Shown here piece after piece: positions 33,499 to 42,300 of a stretch of DNA of 64,000 nucleotides. Below the pieces are notes generated by a model. It made no database searches. It saw nothing but the letters and a program-made list of their open reading frames with translations, and was not told the origin of the DNA. Origin of the DNA: Candidatus Ribeiella danica (lineage in GTDB: Bacteria; Chloroflexota; Chloroflexia; Chloroflexales; Roseiflexaceae); contig JADKFS010000018.1 in NCBI GenBank assembly GCA_016717335.1, forward strand, positions 62,001 to 126,000, given 5' to 3'. The number at the start of each line of letters is the position of its first letter. The stretch's first letter is position 1. Position numbers and translations under genes: made by a program.

Positions 33499-33539
33499 GC
33501 GAGGGTTTGGGAGCGGCAAGGCCGCTCCCAAACCCTCGC
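33499..33539. repeat. Perfect 19-bp hairpin, loop AAG
   Basis: Arms 33499-33517 and 33521-33539. It lies in the 5' region of the DinB-like gene and 147 bp beyond the stop of the EAD gene. REP-type C-rich/G-rich modules lie at 33578-33665, with a short palindrome GGCTCGTACGAGCC at about 33609. Confidence 0.88.
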
Positions 33540-33685
33540 GAGCGCTTCCTGCTATGTCGCAGGCCTTCACCCGCTGCCCCCGCTCCCGTAGTGATGGGGG
33601 GAATGTTTGGCTCGTACGAGCCAGATTTGACCCGCATCCCTGCAGGGGAGCGGGCAGGGGGTGGAGCTCCCGAAACGGAACAATT

Positions 33686-34243
33686 CTACTCGGGCACCTG
33701 CGGCCAGGTGACCTCCTGCCGCTGGCTGCTGCAGGTCTGCACCAGCGAGGCCAGGAGGCTATGGCGAACGCAGTGCTTGATCAGCTCCCTGGCCTTGCTG
33801 CGCTTGCCGCTGGCGGGCAGGTCGTCGTACTCGATATTCATGCGAAAGCACAGCTCCTTCAGCTCCTCCTCGGCGAAGTGCTGATCGATCAGGTCGAGCA
33901 GATCGGACTGCACATTCTGCGGCTGCGGCGACGCTTTCTGGGCCGGCTCGGAGAAGCGCAGCTCGTTGATGTACATGACGAAGACTTTTTCCTTCTCCTC
34001 GTCGACCTTGTACACCAGGATATGCTTGGGGGTCATATGCTCGACGATCAGCTGGATGGCGGGCTGGCCGGCGACCGTGGTCGGCTGATTGCCGTCGGGC
34101 CGCGGGTTGAACTGCAGCTCGTCGATCAGATTGGTGATCGCGTCCTTGAGCTTGGGCGCCATGTTGTCGAGAAACAGCTTGGCAATCGGGTCTTTGACGA
34201 TGCCGTACTGGACGAGCGATGCTGCGGCAGACTCAAGCATCAT
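33686..34243 (-). CDS. RelE-like domain fused to a bacterial effector-associated (death-like) domain
   Basis: 185 residues from ATG 34243, which overlaps the upstream gene by 11 bp (translational coupling, with AAGGTGG upstream). Residues 20-97 (LDNMAPKLKDAITNLIDEL, NPRPD, ILVYKVDEEKEKVFVMYI) follow the helix-helix-beta pattern of RelE/ParE-type proteins. They align with residues 250-330 of the upstream membrane protein, sharing NPRPD and YKVD. Residues 112-180 (DLLDLIDQHFAEEELKELC, DDLPASGKRSKARELIKHCVR) look like the effector-associated adaptor domains described by Aravind and co-workers in bacterial conflict systems. Those adaptors recruit a matching copy on a STAND or protease partner. 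Typical RelE catalytic residues are not evident, so nuclease activity is doubtful. EAD subtype not assigned. Confidence 0.72.
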   Translation of the reverse strand: MMLESAAASLVQYGIVKDPIAKLFLDNMAPKLKDAITNLIDELQFNPRPDGNQPTTVAGQPAIQLIVEHMTPKHILVYKVDEEKEKVFVMYINELRFSEPAQKASPQPQNVQSDLLDLIDQHFAEEELKELCFRMNIEYDDLPASGKRSKARELIKHCVRHSLLASLVQTCSSQRQEVTWPQVPE

Positions 34244-35246
34244 GGTCCACCTTCCCAAGATCCGCGGTGCGGATGGAGAGAACGACGACCCGCTGTCGAG
34301 CATCATCCACCTTGTACGTCAGCGCAAACTCCTCGCGGCTGATCACCAGATCGCCCGCATCGCCCGGTTGTGCGTGCGCGTCGGCCGGGCGCGGGTTGGT
34401 CTGCAGCGAGTCGGCCAGGCCGCGAATGGTGTAGCCGAGCTCGCGGCGCTGCTCGGAGAGCTGCTTCAGGCGCGCGAGCGGCTCGGGCGAGATCGTCACC
34501 GAGTACTCTTTCAGCCGCTCCGCCAGCGTATGCGTCGCCTTCGACACGCCGCGCTCGACCTGCTGCTTCTCGACGCGGGCCAGCAGGCTGAGATCGGCCG
34601 AGGATACCGGGATGTCGCCGGCCGATCCGGCGCTCGCCTTCTGAAAGCGCGACTGCAGCTGCGACACGTGGCTAAAGTAGCGAAACTCGCGATAGCTATC
34701 GATCGCGATCAGGATGAAGACGACGACCACCGGCAGGCTGGCCAGCACCAGGCTCGGCAGGATCACGCGGTTCTGCCAGAACAGCCCGTAGACCAGCCAG
34801 GCCAGCCCGGCGATCGTGACCAGCCCGCCAAGGATGGAGAGGCAGCCAAGCAGCTGGTTGAACGAGCCCGAGCGCTTCTCCCAGCTGGCGCTCGCCCGCT
34901 TGCCCAGCCCGCTGCTGCCGAGCACGCCGCGAATGTTCTTCGACGCGGCGTCGAAGTCGACCGACTTGCTCGTGATATCGGTGCTGACCCCAACCACGAT
35001 GAACGCCAGGAGGGCTGCGCCCAGGAGCGACCAGCCGAGCACGGCGTCGAACCAGACGATCAGCAATCCCAGCGGCAGCGCGATCAGCAGAACGCCGGTC
35101 GCGATATATGCGATGAAGTTGGCGATCAGCGCGCGGCGGTCGACCTGCTGCGCCTGCTCTTCGGCCTCGAGCAGGCGCAGCGCCGCCTCGAAGTCATCCG
35201 CGCTCAGGCTGATATGCGGCTCTTCGTCCGCTTTCTTGTCTGACAT
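34233..35246 (-). CDS. Four-TM membrane protein with C-terminal RelE-like domain
   Basis: 337 residues. An acidic cytoplasmic N-terminus precedes two membrane hairpins (helices about 39-66, 70-88, 133-156 and 163-183). Cytoplasmic coiled-coil sequence follows (about 185-250). The C-terminal domain (about 250-330: PEPLARLKQLSEQRRELG, TNPRP, FALTYKVDDARQRVVVLSI) resembles RelE/ParE folds and is related to the domain of the next gene. Its stop overlaps that gene's start. A pair of paralogous domains, one membrane-anchored and one attached to a death-like adaptor, suggests a membrane effector with an adaptor or regulator. No published system with this layout is recognised from memory. Confidence 0.75.
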   Translation of the reverse strand: MSDKKADEEPHISLSADDFEAALRLLEAEEQAQQVDRRALIANFIAYIATGVLLIALPLGLLIVWFDAVLGWSLLGAALLAFIVVGVSTDITSKSVDFDAASKNIRGVLGSSGLGKRASASWEKRSGSFNQLLGCLSILGGLVTIAGLAWLVYGLFWQNRVILPSLVLASLPVVVVFILIAIDSYREFRYFSHVSQLQSRFQKASAGSAGDIPVSSADLSLLARVEKQQVERGVSKATHTLAERLKEYSVTISPEPLARLKQLSEQRRELGYTIRGLADSLQTNPRPADAHAQPGDAGDLVISREEFALTYKVDDARQRVVVLSIRTADLGKVDHDA

Positions 35247-35529
35247 GACGGGGGCTCTCGCTTCGAATAGCTCGCACCCGCGCCCCGGCCCCCTGTCCCG
35301 TGGCGACGGGAGGGGCCGAGGGTGAGGGCCTGCGGCACAGATCGTATTAAAACCTTCGGTCGAGCCCTATTATACCAACATCCGCAAGCCCCTTGGCGGC
35401 GCGATCAGCACGGCGCAGGCAACGTTGAGAGAAGTGTACAGCAGGTAAACGAAGTGCACCTGTTTCGCACGGCCGGCATTCGATAGAATGAGACCGCACC
35501 CATGTGTGGCAGTAGGAAAGGATAGAGCT

Positions 35530-36249
35530 ATGCTGGAGGCGATCCACTACATCCCGATCGTCACGTCGCTGCTCGCGTTGGTCTTCGCCGCAATCCTGTT
35601 TCGGCGCTGGCGGGAGAAGCCGCAGGCCACCTACCTGGCGTGGTGGTCGCTGGGCGTCCTGCTGTATGGGGTCGGCACCATCTGCGAAAGCCTGACCACA
35701 CTGTTCGGCTGGAACGCGGCCGTCTTTCGGGTCTGGTACATCAGCGGCGCCCTGCTCGGCGCCGCGCCGCTGGCGCAGGGCACCGTCTACCTGATCCTGC
35801 CGAAGCGCATCGCCAACTGGCTGTCGGTGGCGCTGTGCAGCGTGATCGCGATCGCGGCCGTCTGCGCGCTGCTGACCCCGCTCGACACCAGCCTGGTCGA
35901 GGCGCAGCGGCTCTCGGGCAAGATCATGGTCTGGCAGTGGGTGCGGCTGTTCTCGCCGTTCGTGAACGTGTACGCGCTCGGCTTCCTGGTCGGCGGGGCG
36001 GCCTGGTCGGCCTGGGAGTACTGGAGGCGGCGCGGCTTCGGGACGCGCGTGCTGGGGAATGTGTTCATCGCCGCCGGCGGGCTGCTGCCGGGCGTGGGCG
36101 GCTCGTTCACGCGCATCGGGTACATCGAGGTGCTGTACGTCACCGAGATAATCGGCATCCTGCTGATCTGGCTCGGCTACCGGGTGATGGCGACCGACCG
36201 GCGGATCTCGATCCACCGGGCGCAGCGCAAGGCGCACGAGGGCATCTAG
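35530..36249 (+). CDS. Seven-TM integral membrane protein of unknown function
   Basis: 239 residues from ATG 35530, preceded by AGGAAAGGATAGAG. Seven hydrophobic helices are visible (about residues 5-22, 36-56, 66-88, 96-115, 140-160, 173-190 and 198-216). The connecting loops are short and basic (FRRWREKPQ, WRRRGFG), and the C-terminus is cytoplasmic and basic (RRISIHRAQRKAH). The layout resembles 7TM sensor modules of bacterial signalling proteins, but no output domain follows, so a sensor role is only a guess. A TAGAAT hexamer at 35484 may be its -10. It diverges from the EAD/RelE-like pair, with 283 bp between the starts, so joint control is possible. Confidence 0.7.
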   Translation: MLEAIHYIPIVTSLLALVFAAILFRRWREKPQATYLAWWSLGVLLYGVGTICESLTTLFGWNAAVFRVWYISGALLGAAPLAQGTVYLILPKRIANWLSVALCSVIAIAAVCALLTPLDTSLVEAQRLSGKIMVWQWVRLFSPFVNVYALGFLVGGAAWSAWEYWRRRGFGTRVLGNVFIAAGGLLPGVGGSFTRIGYIEVLYVTEIIGILLIWLGYRVMATDRRISIHRAQRKAHEGI

Positions 36250-36625
36250 GCTCGTTCGACCGATACCTCTCCCCCTGTCCAGGGCGTTGCGACGTCTTTG
36301 ACCCCACCCCCGCCCCCGCCCCTGGCAGGGGCGGGGGGTGAGGGCCGGCGTTGCGCGAGCCCTGCGATACCCCTTGCATAGTCCACATGCGTACCCTATA
36401 ATGCAATTTACCATAAGGCATGGTTCAATTGAGCTTGACAGTTCATTGCCGCAAAGGCGTAGGGGCGCGATCTATCGCGCCCGTACAGTGGCAAGGCGAA
36501 ATCCCTGGAATTGAAACATGCCTAAGGCGTGGGTCTTGCGAACCGTACACGCCATCATCGCTATACTTTCTCGACCGCATCAGTCTACGAGAGTCGTTCG
36601 CTCCAAGTAGGTCTGGAGTCAGCGC
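36250..36625. other. Region between the 7TM gene and the toxin gene
   Basis: It holds a REP module at 36290-36345 (CCCCCGCCCCTGGCAGGGGCGGGGG), a TATAAT at 36397-36402 and the MITE-like element. A TATACT at 36562-36567, 58 bp before the toxin start, has no well-spaced -35. No gene is seen. Confidence 0.55.
36417..36523. mobile_element. MITE-like element, copy 2 (complete, 107 bp)
   Basis: Terminal inverted repeats GGCATGGTTCAATT / AATTGAAACATGCC match at 13 of 14 positions. A 28-bp near-palindrome (GTAGGGGCGCGAT...) sits inside at 36459-36486. It is about 90% identical to copy 1 at 22995-23087 in the opposite orientation. There is no ORF. Confidence 0.8.
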
Positions 36626-39600
36626 ATGGCTGAATCAGCTGATCGAGACGCCGCAAAGCACAGCGCCCAGCCGCCCCAATCCACGGGCGCCGAGCTCGCC
36701 GAGCACGCCCTCGACGAGAGCGCCGCCGCGAGCCCCTCTGCCCGGCTCGACGGCGGGATTCAGCCGGACAGCAACAGCCTCACCTCGATCATCTCCAGGG
36801 CCGACGCGGCCACGCAGACGCGCCTGATTAGCCGCCTTCAGCGCACGCAAGGCAACGCCTTCGTCCAGCGCCTGCTGGCGCGCGGTCGCCGCCCGCCAAG
36901 CGAAAGCCAGCCGCCGGCGGTCGTCGGCCGCATGGAGTCGGCGTTCGGCATGTCGTTTCAAGATGTCGAACTGCGCACCGACGAAGCGGCGGCCGCGCGC
37001 GCGGATACCCTGGACGCCAAGGCCTACACAGACGGCAAGACGATCGGCTTTGCGCGCGGCGAGTTTGCCCCCGATACGCGCGAGGGCCTGCGAACGATCG
37101 CCCACGAGTTCGCGCACGTCGTGCAATCGCGCGGCGGCACCGGCGGCCGCCTGCCGGCGCGCTCGATCGCGCTGGGGCCGGGGAGTCCGCGCCTGCTGGC
37201 GGAGCAGCCAGACGAAGACGAGCGCCTGGACCCGATCGAAGCCGACGCCGAGGCGGCCGCAGCCGCGGTTGTGGACGGCGAGCAGCCGACGGTGGCGCTG
37301 GCGACGCTCGATCGTGAGGCCACCGCGCCGAAAACCCGCTCGGTCACGAATATTCCGCGCGGCGGCTACCGCGTGTTCCAGATGCCGGACGGCGGGTTCA
37401 CCTACGTGTTCAACGTCCAGGATGTGAAGACCTGGAGCGACCCGCGGATGGAGCTGTTCAGCTGGTACGTCCGCGACGCCTTCCCAGGCGCAGGCAGCTC
37501 GGATGCGCAGGAGTGCGCCGGCGTCGTGCAGCCGGGCTGGGAGGGCGGGCCGCTCGATCCAAAATCGATTCCGGATAGCCTCGACGTCGCTCCGCTCGCC
37601 ATCCGGGGGCCGCTCCACAAAGACGTCGTGGCCTGGTTCCGCGCCAACCGCCCGCGCATCAAGCCGAGCCGGCCGCCCGAGGGGTATCGCGAGTTCGAGC
37701 AGGCCGGCAAAGGCGGGGGAGGGGGCAAAGGGGCCGAGCCGGGGACCGGCCTGAGCGAGTCCAGCAGCGGCGCCGAGTCGCAGGGCCTGCTCAAGCTCCA
37801 GCAGCTCTACGACTACCTGTTCAAGACCTTCCCCGACCACCCGATCTTCAAGGAAGACAGCGCGACGCTGGAAGACCTGATCGGCTACGTGGCGAAGCAG
37901 GGCGCCCCGGCCGCCGCGATGGCGGGGAAGTTCGAGTCGATCACCCCCGAGCAGTGGCGGGCCTTCCTGGACAAGTGGCGCGCCGGGAAGGGCCTGGCCG
38001 GCACGACCGGCGGGATCGCCGGGGGCGCGGAGGGCGTGATCAAGTTCGAGCCCCAGGGCGGGCTGGTCCTGATGCCCAAAGTCGAGAAGTACGTCAAGGG
38101 CGCCGAGCTGCGCGCCAAAGTCGAGTTCCGGGCCGGGCACTGGTACAACGCGATGATGAACGCGTTCCCGCGCAAAGCGGCGTTCGACTGGTCGGTGATC
38201 AACGAAGCCGACGGGAAGGTTGCCGACACCGGGCCGATCTTCGAGGGCCGCGGCGATATCGACTACGCCTTCAAGCTGCAAAACACCGGGCGCTATACAG
38301 TCAAGGTGCATGTCACCAGCGAGTACTTCGTGTCGGGCGTGTTCGACCCCGAGCCGATCTCGATTACCGTGAGCGAGGAGGGGCAGCGCGAGCAGGAGGT
38401 GTTCCAGCAGCTCCTGGTCGGCCCACAAGACGATCTGCCGTTCGAGCTGGTAGGCGGCCGGCTCCAGCTCAAGTCCGCGGTCGGCCCGCTCACGGTCGAG
38501 GGCGAGAAGCTCGAGATCCACAAGTGGATCGGGGCGATCGACGCGCTGCTTGCCAAAGGCGAGATCTCGACGAGCGAGGCCGAGAACGCGAAGAAGATCC
38601 TCACCGAGCGCCTGGCCATGCTCGACGAGAAGCAGGATTCGCTCAAAGGCTCGCAGCCCTACCCGGCGTTCGGCACCTTCCTCGACCGCACCAGCTCGGC
38701 GTACACAAAGCTGAAGGTCATGCTCTACGTCGAGACCGTGAAAGAGGGGCCGCAGATCAGCTGCAAGGCGCGGCTGATCGACAGCACGCTGGCGCCCGAC
38801 AAGCCGCCGGAGTACAGCGGCGAGGGCACGAGCGAAAACACCGGCGACGAGAATAGCGCGCGCAGCATCGCGGAGCGAGTGGCGATCGCGCGCCTCGGGG
38901 ATTTTTGGACCCACAACAACGACTACCCCGACGGCACCGTCCACCTGGGCATCAAGCTGAGCGATGGCTCGATCTTCCAGTGGTCGTTCGACACGTATAA
39001 TGTGAAGAAGCCGATCAAGCGCGGCGCGGGCTACGTGGCGCTCGGCGCGGGCGTGGTCGCGCTCGGCGCGTCGGCGTTCACCGGCGAGACCACCGCCCCG
39101 GTGGGCGTCGTCGCGCTGGAGACCGGGGCGGGGCTGGTCGCAACCGGCGCGGCGCTCACCGACGTGGCGCTGCGGGTCGAGCAGCGGATCGCGAACAAGA
39201 CCTTTGGCGCGGACCGCGAGACGGCGATGGATGCCCTGCAGGTCGTCAGCTCGGCCGTCGGGCTGGGCGGCATGGCCCGCGCGATCGCCACCGGCCAACG
39301 GCTGGCCAACGGCTACATCATGATTGGGATGAAGATCACCACGCTTGGCGCGGATGTCGGCCAGGCGGTGCTGCTGACCGCCGAGGTTCAGAAGCAGATC
39401 GATCTGGCCGAAGAGGAGTGCACCGTCAAGCTGACCCAGGCCACCACCGAGGAGGAGAAACAGCAGATCCGCGCGCAGCGCGACGTGGCGATCGCGCATA
39501 TCCTGGGGGGCGCGGCGGTCAACGGCGGCTTCATGCTGGTGTCACTGGGCAAGGGCATCAAGGAAGTGACGACGCCCGGCTTCCTGCGGCCGAAGGCGAA

Positions 39601-41452
39601 TGCCGAGCCCACGCCGTACGTCGTCCGCGAGAGCATCGCGGAGCTGGGCGCGAGCGGCGACGCGGGCCGCATCCGCGCGACGCTGGACGCGCCCGATCCC
39701 CTGATGAGCAAGCAGGAGATCGCCTACTTGGAGGAAGCGCTCTGGCACGCCAGCGGCGGCGGCGACGTTCTGCCGAAGACCGGCGGCCAGCCTGCCAAGA
39801 CAGCCAAAGGTCCGAAGCCGGCCGAGACGCCGCCGGCTCCGGAGGCGCGCGGCGGCGGGAGCACGCCGGCAGGGCCGCCGGCCGAGCACGGCACGACAAA
39901 GTATCCCGCCGGCCTGGTCGAGCACGGTCTCACCCCGGCGGAGGCGCGGCGCAGCTACAACGCGTCGCTCGAGGCCAATCCGCACGACGAAGTCGCGATC
40001 TATGTGGACACGCAGACCGGCGAGCATATCGTGGTCCAGGGCGAGCGGGCAGCGGTCACCACGGAGTGGGCCGCCGAGCCCGGGCTCGCCGGGCGGAGCT
40101 GGGAGCTGGTCGAGCACTTCCACCCGGGCGACGACATGGCAGCTCGCTACGCGTCGGAGGCCGACTTCCAGGCGATGATGCACCCGCAGCTCACCGGCCA
40201 GGCGCCCCCCGGCAAGGCGAGCACCCAGGTCCGCTGGCGCGACCCGCGGAGCAAGATCCAGTTCTTGACCGAGATCGGCTACGAGCCGGCTCAGTCGGAG
40301 CCCTACTACATCCGCTACCGCGATGCGCAGGGCCAGTGGCAGACCAAGCGATTTGCCGACACGCCGTGGAATGCGGGGTCCGACTACAAGAAGTTCCTGC
40401 AGGCGGAAGGGGTGCCGGTCGAGGGCCTTGGAAGCGCGACCCCTGGGCCGAAAGCAGCCGGCGAGCCGGGCAAACCAGAAGGCGCATCGCCCGGCGGCAC
40501 GCCTGAGCCACAGAAAGGCGTCGAGCCGCCACCGACACCCAGGTCGAGCAGTGGGGCGGGTGGCGATGCCGCGGCGAGCGGAGAGCTCAACGCGCTGCGC
40601 GAAAAGCTCAGCCCGGAGGCGCAGAAGCTCTTCGACGCCGAGCGGCAAAGATTTGCGTCCGACAAGGGGTTTCTCGACTCTATCAAGGAGAAGACCGCCG
40701 ACCCGCAAAAAATGTACGAGGCGTTGGCCAAGCGCCAGGCGGCCCCGCCGGCCCCGCGACCGACCGACGCGGACCTGGCGGCGGCGCGCCAGCAGCTCGA
40801 TCAGGCCGGGTTCAAGCCGGATCGAGGTGACATCGCGCCGATCGTCGCTCGGGGCGACCGCGACGCGCTGCGCGGCAAGATCGCCGAGGAGCTGGCAAAG
40901 ATCGAGGTGCAGACCGAGTTCAAGGACCAGCCGGGGCACGAAGTGTTTACCGGGGTTCGCTTAGGCGAGGAAATGGTCGGAGCCAAGACGGCGGACGAAG
41001 CGCTGGCGCTGTATCGCACCGAAACAGGCGTTCCGACCAAGGGAGATCGCTTCGGCTTCTACGAAGCCGAGGGAAAATGGTACCGCAAGCTTGGCGAGCT
41101 GGATATCATGGTGCTCGGAGAGCCAGGGGCCGACGGCAAGCGGCCCGTCGCGCGCGTGGAGCAGATCAAAGCCGGGCAAGGCAAGCTGGGCGCGGCGAGA
41201 AAACAGATCAAAGAGAATGTCGAGGCATTTGAGCGCATTCAAAACGGCGAGAGCCGCGTTCAAGTGCATCTCAAGGGCACCCCGATCACCAGCCAGATCG
41301 ACGCTGGAAGCGTGACTGCGGATGTGGCGGTTGCCCGCGGGCCGGCGGGAACGCAGAGCCCATGGGATAAGAAGCTCCCGCTCACAGAAAACCAGATCAC
41401 GACGCTGGCCTCCGACATGCTCAATCAACCAAAGGGGGGCGGATCACCGTGA
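36626..41452 (+). CDS. DUF4157 (eCIS-core) polymorphic toxin-like giant protein
   Basis: 1608 residues from ATG 36626 (GGAG nine bases upstream). The N-terminus has the QRTQGNAFVQRLL segment and a DUF4157/eCIS-core domain (about residues 98-170) with the metallopeptidase-like motif HEFAHVVQ. Such domains mark cargo of extracellular contractile injection systems and related polymorphic toxins. A long central part follows, with a hydrophobic Gly/Ala-rich segment at about 800-860 (possible translocation helices). A further domain lies at about 1090-1250 (VEHFHPGDDMAARY, YYIRYRDAQGQWQTKRF). A Pro/Gly linker leads to the last ~170 residues. There ELDIMVLGE and VARVEQIKAGQGK resemble, but do not clearly match, a PD-(D/E)xK nuclease core, so a C-terminal nuclease is inferred. 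The next gene overlaps its stop and is the candidate immunity gene. No eCIS structural genes are in the window. Confidence 0.82.
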   Translation: MAESADRDAAKHSAQPPQSTGAELAEHALDESAAASPSARLDGGIQPDSNSLTSIISRADAATQTRLISRLQRTQGNAFVQRLLARGRRPPSESQPPAVVGRMESAFGMSFQDVELRTDEAAAARADTLDAKAYTDGKTIGFARGEFAPDTREGLRTIAHEFAHVVQSRGGTGGRLPARSIALGPGSPRLLAEQPDEDERLDPIEADAEAAAAAVVDGEQPTVALATLDREATAPKTRSVTNIPRGGYRVFQMPDGGFTYVFNVQDVKTWSDPRMELFSWYVRDAFPGAGSSDAQECAGVVQPGWEGGPLDPKSIPDSLDVAPLAIRGPLHKDVVAWFRANRPRIKPSRPPEGYREFEQAGKGGGGGKGAEPGTGLSESSSGAESQGLLKLQQLYDYLFKTFPDHPIFKEDSATLEDLIGYVAKQGAPAAAMAGKFESITPEQWRAFLDKWRAGKGLAGTTGGIAGGAEGVIKFEPQGGLVLMPKVEKYVKGAELRAKVEFRAGHWYNAMMNAFPRKAAFDWSVINEADGKVADTGPIFEGRGDIDYAFKLQNTGRYTVKVHVTSEYFVSGVFDPEPISITVSEEGQREQEVFQQLLVGPQDDLPFELVGGRLQLKSAVGPLTVEGEKLEIHKWIGAIDALLAKGEISTSEAENAKKILTERLAMLDEKQDSLKGSQPYPAFGTFLDRTSSAYTKLKVMLYVETVKEGPQISCKARLIDSTLAPDKPPEYSGEGTSENTGDENSARSIAERVAIARLGDFWTHNNDYPDGTVHLGIKLSDGSIFQWSFDTYNVKKPIKRGAGYVALGAGVVALGASAFTGETTAPVGVVALETGAGLVATGAALTDVALRVEQRIANKTFGADRETAMDALQVVSSAVGLGGMARAIATGQRLANGYIMIGMKITTLGADVGQAVLLTAEVQKQIDLAEEECTVKLTQATTEEEKQQIRAQRDVAIAHILGGAAVNGGFMLVSLGKGIKEVTTPGFLRPKANAEPTPYVVRESIAELGASGDAGRIRATLDAPDPLMSKQEIAYLEEALWHASGGGDVLPKTGGQPAKTAKGPKPAETPPAPEARGGGSTPAGPPAEHGTTKYPAGLVEHGLTPAEARRSYNASLEANPHDEVAIYVDTQTGEHIVVQGERAAVTTEWAAEPGLAGRSWELVEHFHPGDDMAARYASEADFQAMMHPQLTGQAPPGKASTQVRWRDPRSKIQFLTEIGYEPAQSEPYYIRYRDAQGQWQTKRFADTPWNAGSDYKKFLQAEGVPVEGLGSATPGPKAAGEPGKPEGASPGGTPEPQKGVEPPPTPRSSSGAGGDAAASGELNALREKLSPEAQKLFDAERQRFASDKGFLDSIKEKTADPQKMYEALAKRQAAPPAPRPTDADLAAARQQLDQAGFKPDRGDIAPIVARGDRDALRGKIAEELAKIEVQTEFKDQPGHEVFTGVRLGEEMVGAKTADEALALYRTETGVPTKGDRFGFYEAEGKWYRKLGELDIMVLGEPGADGKRPVARVEQIKAGQGKLGAARKQIKENVEAFERIQNGESRVQVHLKGTPITSQIDAGSVTADVAVARGPAGTQSPWDKKLPLTENQITTLASDMLNQPKGGGSP

Positions 41453-41946
41453 CCTTGCGACTTGTCCAGCCGGTAACGCCGGAGCATGGCGGCCCGACCG
41501 AGTGGGCCGACTGCCCAGACGATTCATCTGACGAGAGCGACTCCGCGCACATGCTCGAGGGCGGATGGAGCATGCTGTATGTCGCGGTCGCGCTGTGGGA
41601 TATCATCGGCTCGGAGAAGGGCCGTAAGCTCCATCATCTGCTAAAGGACACCATCGAGGTCCCGCCGGAGGATTGGTCGTACGTGATGACCCGGGCGCAG
41701 GTCGCGCAGGTGTTGCAGCTGCTGGAAGGGCTGGAGCAGGCCCTCTCGCAGATTGCCGACGAGCGGTGGCGCGCTCGCCCTGCGGCGGTCGATCAGGTCG
41801 TGCGGCTGCTCGGCGATCAGGTGATTTCGTGGGAGGAGAACGGGCGGCTGGTGTACTCACTGGCCGAGCCGATCTCGAGCGCGCTCCGCGTCGAGGCGTT
41901 TCTCAAGGAAGCGCAGCGGCTTGGCTGCCAGGTCATGATAGAGTGA
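41449..41946 (+). CDS. Candidate immunity protein for the DUF4157 toxin
   Basis: 165 residues. GTG 41449 overlaps the toxin stop codon by 4 bp (GTGA), so it is translationally coupled. GGGGCGG precedes it within the toxin gene. The protein is soluble and acidic, with an Asp/Ser-rich stretch near residue 22-32 (DCPDDSSDESD) and then mostly helical sequence with Leu/Gln-rich segments (VAQVLQLLEGLEQALSQ). No family is recognised. Its position directly behind the toxin tail, its small size and its acidity are the classic traits of an immunity gene. The assignment is by context only. Confidence 0.65.
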   Translation: MTLRLVQPVTPEHGGPTEWADCPDDSSDESDSAHMLEGGWSMLYVAVALWDIIGSEKGRKLHHLLKDTIEVPPEDWSYVMTRAQVAQVLQLLEGLEQALSQIADERWRARPAAVDQVVRLLGDQVISWEENGRLVYSLAEPISSALRVEAFLKEAQRLGCQVMIE

Positions 41947-42094
41947 TATAGCGATCTTCTACCAGAACCAGGAACCAATCCCCAGGATTCTGCTCCTTCT
42001 GCTTCCATCATGAAGCTACGCAGGCATCGTCCTGTCGGGCACGACTCGCCAGGGTATCCGCACGATACCCACAGAGTGACACGCTGACTCGCCA

Positions 42095-42143
42095 GCAGGT
42101 CGTAGCTGAGATGCCTGAAGTCAGCATCTCGGCTACGACCTGC
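42095..42143. repeat. 20-bp hairpin with one mismatch
   Basis: Arms 42095-42114 (GCAGGTCGTAGCTGAGATGC) and 42124-42143, 9-nt loop. It lies in the 354-bp gap between the immunity gene and the convergent ugp-type operon and could terminate either. No gene is seen in this gap. Confidence 0.8.
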
Positions 42144-42198
42144 CCAATCATTGTCGCCATCAGCCTGGCAATCTCGCCCGGATCAGCTGACCGAATAT

Positions 42199-42272
42199 GC
42201 AAGAACGAGATGCCGTTGTGATGCCATCCGCCTTACTGCCGGCTGGCTCCTGCCGACTGCCCACTGCTGTAG
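42199..42272. repeat. Dispersed 74-bp repeat, copy 2
   Basis: Same element as 32933-33006, same orientation. It also ends about 30 bp from the stop codon of a minus-strand gene. Confidence 0.85.
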
Positions 42273-42300
42273 AACGCCGGTAGCGCTGCGGTCACGAACC

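Noticed and set aside
33686..35246. Classic RelBE toxin-antitoxin pair
   Set aside because: No antitoxin-type DNA-binding protein, both genes carry the RelE-like domain, and one has four membrane helices. The pair does not fit a standard TA module.
36417..36523. Insertion sequence
   Set aside because: Only 107 bp, no transposase. At most a MITE-like element.
36635..39499. 954-codon minus-strand frame opposite the toxin gene
   Set aside because: Shadow ORF with Arg/Gly/Ala/Leu-biased sequence, while the plus strand has the DUF4157 domain.
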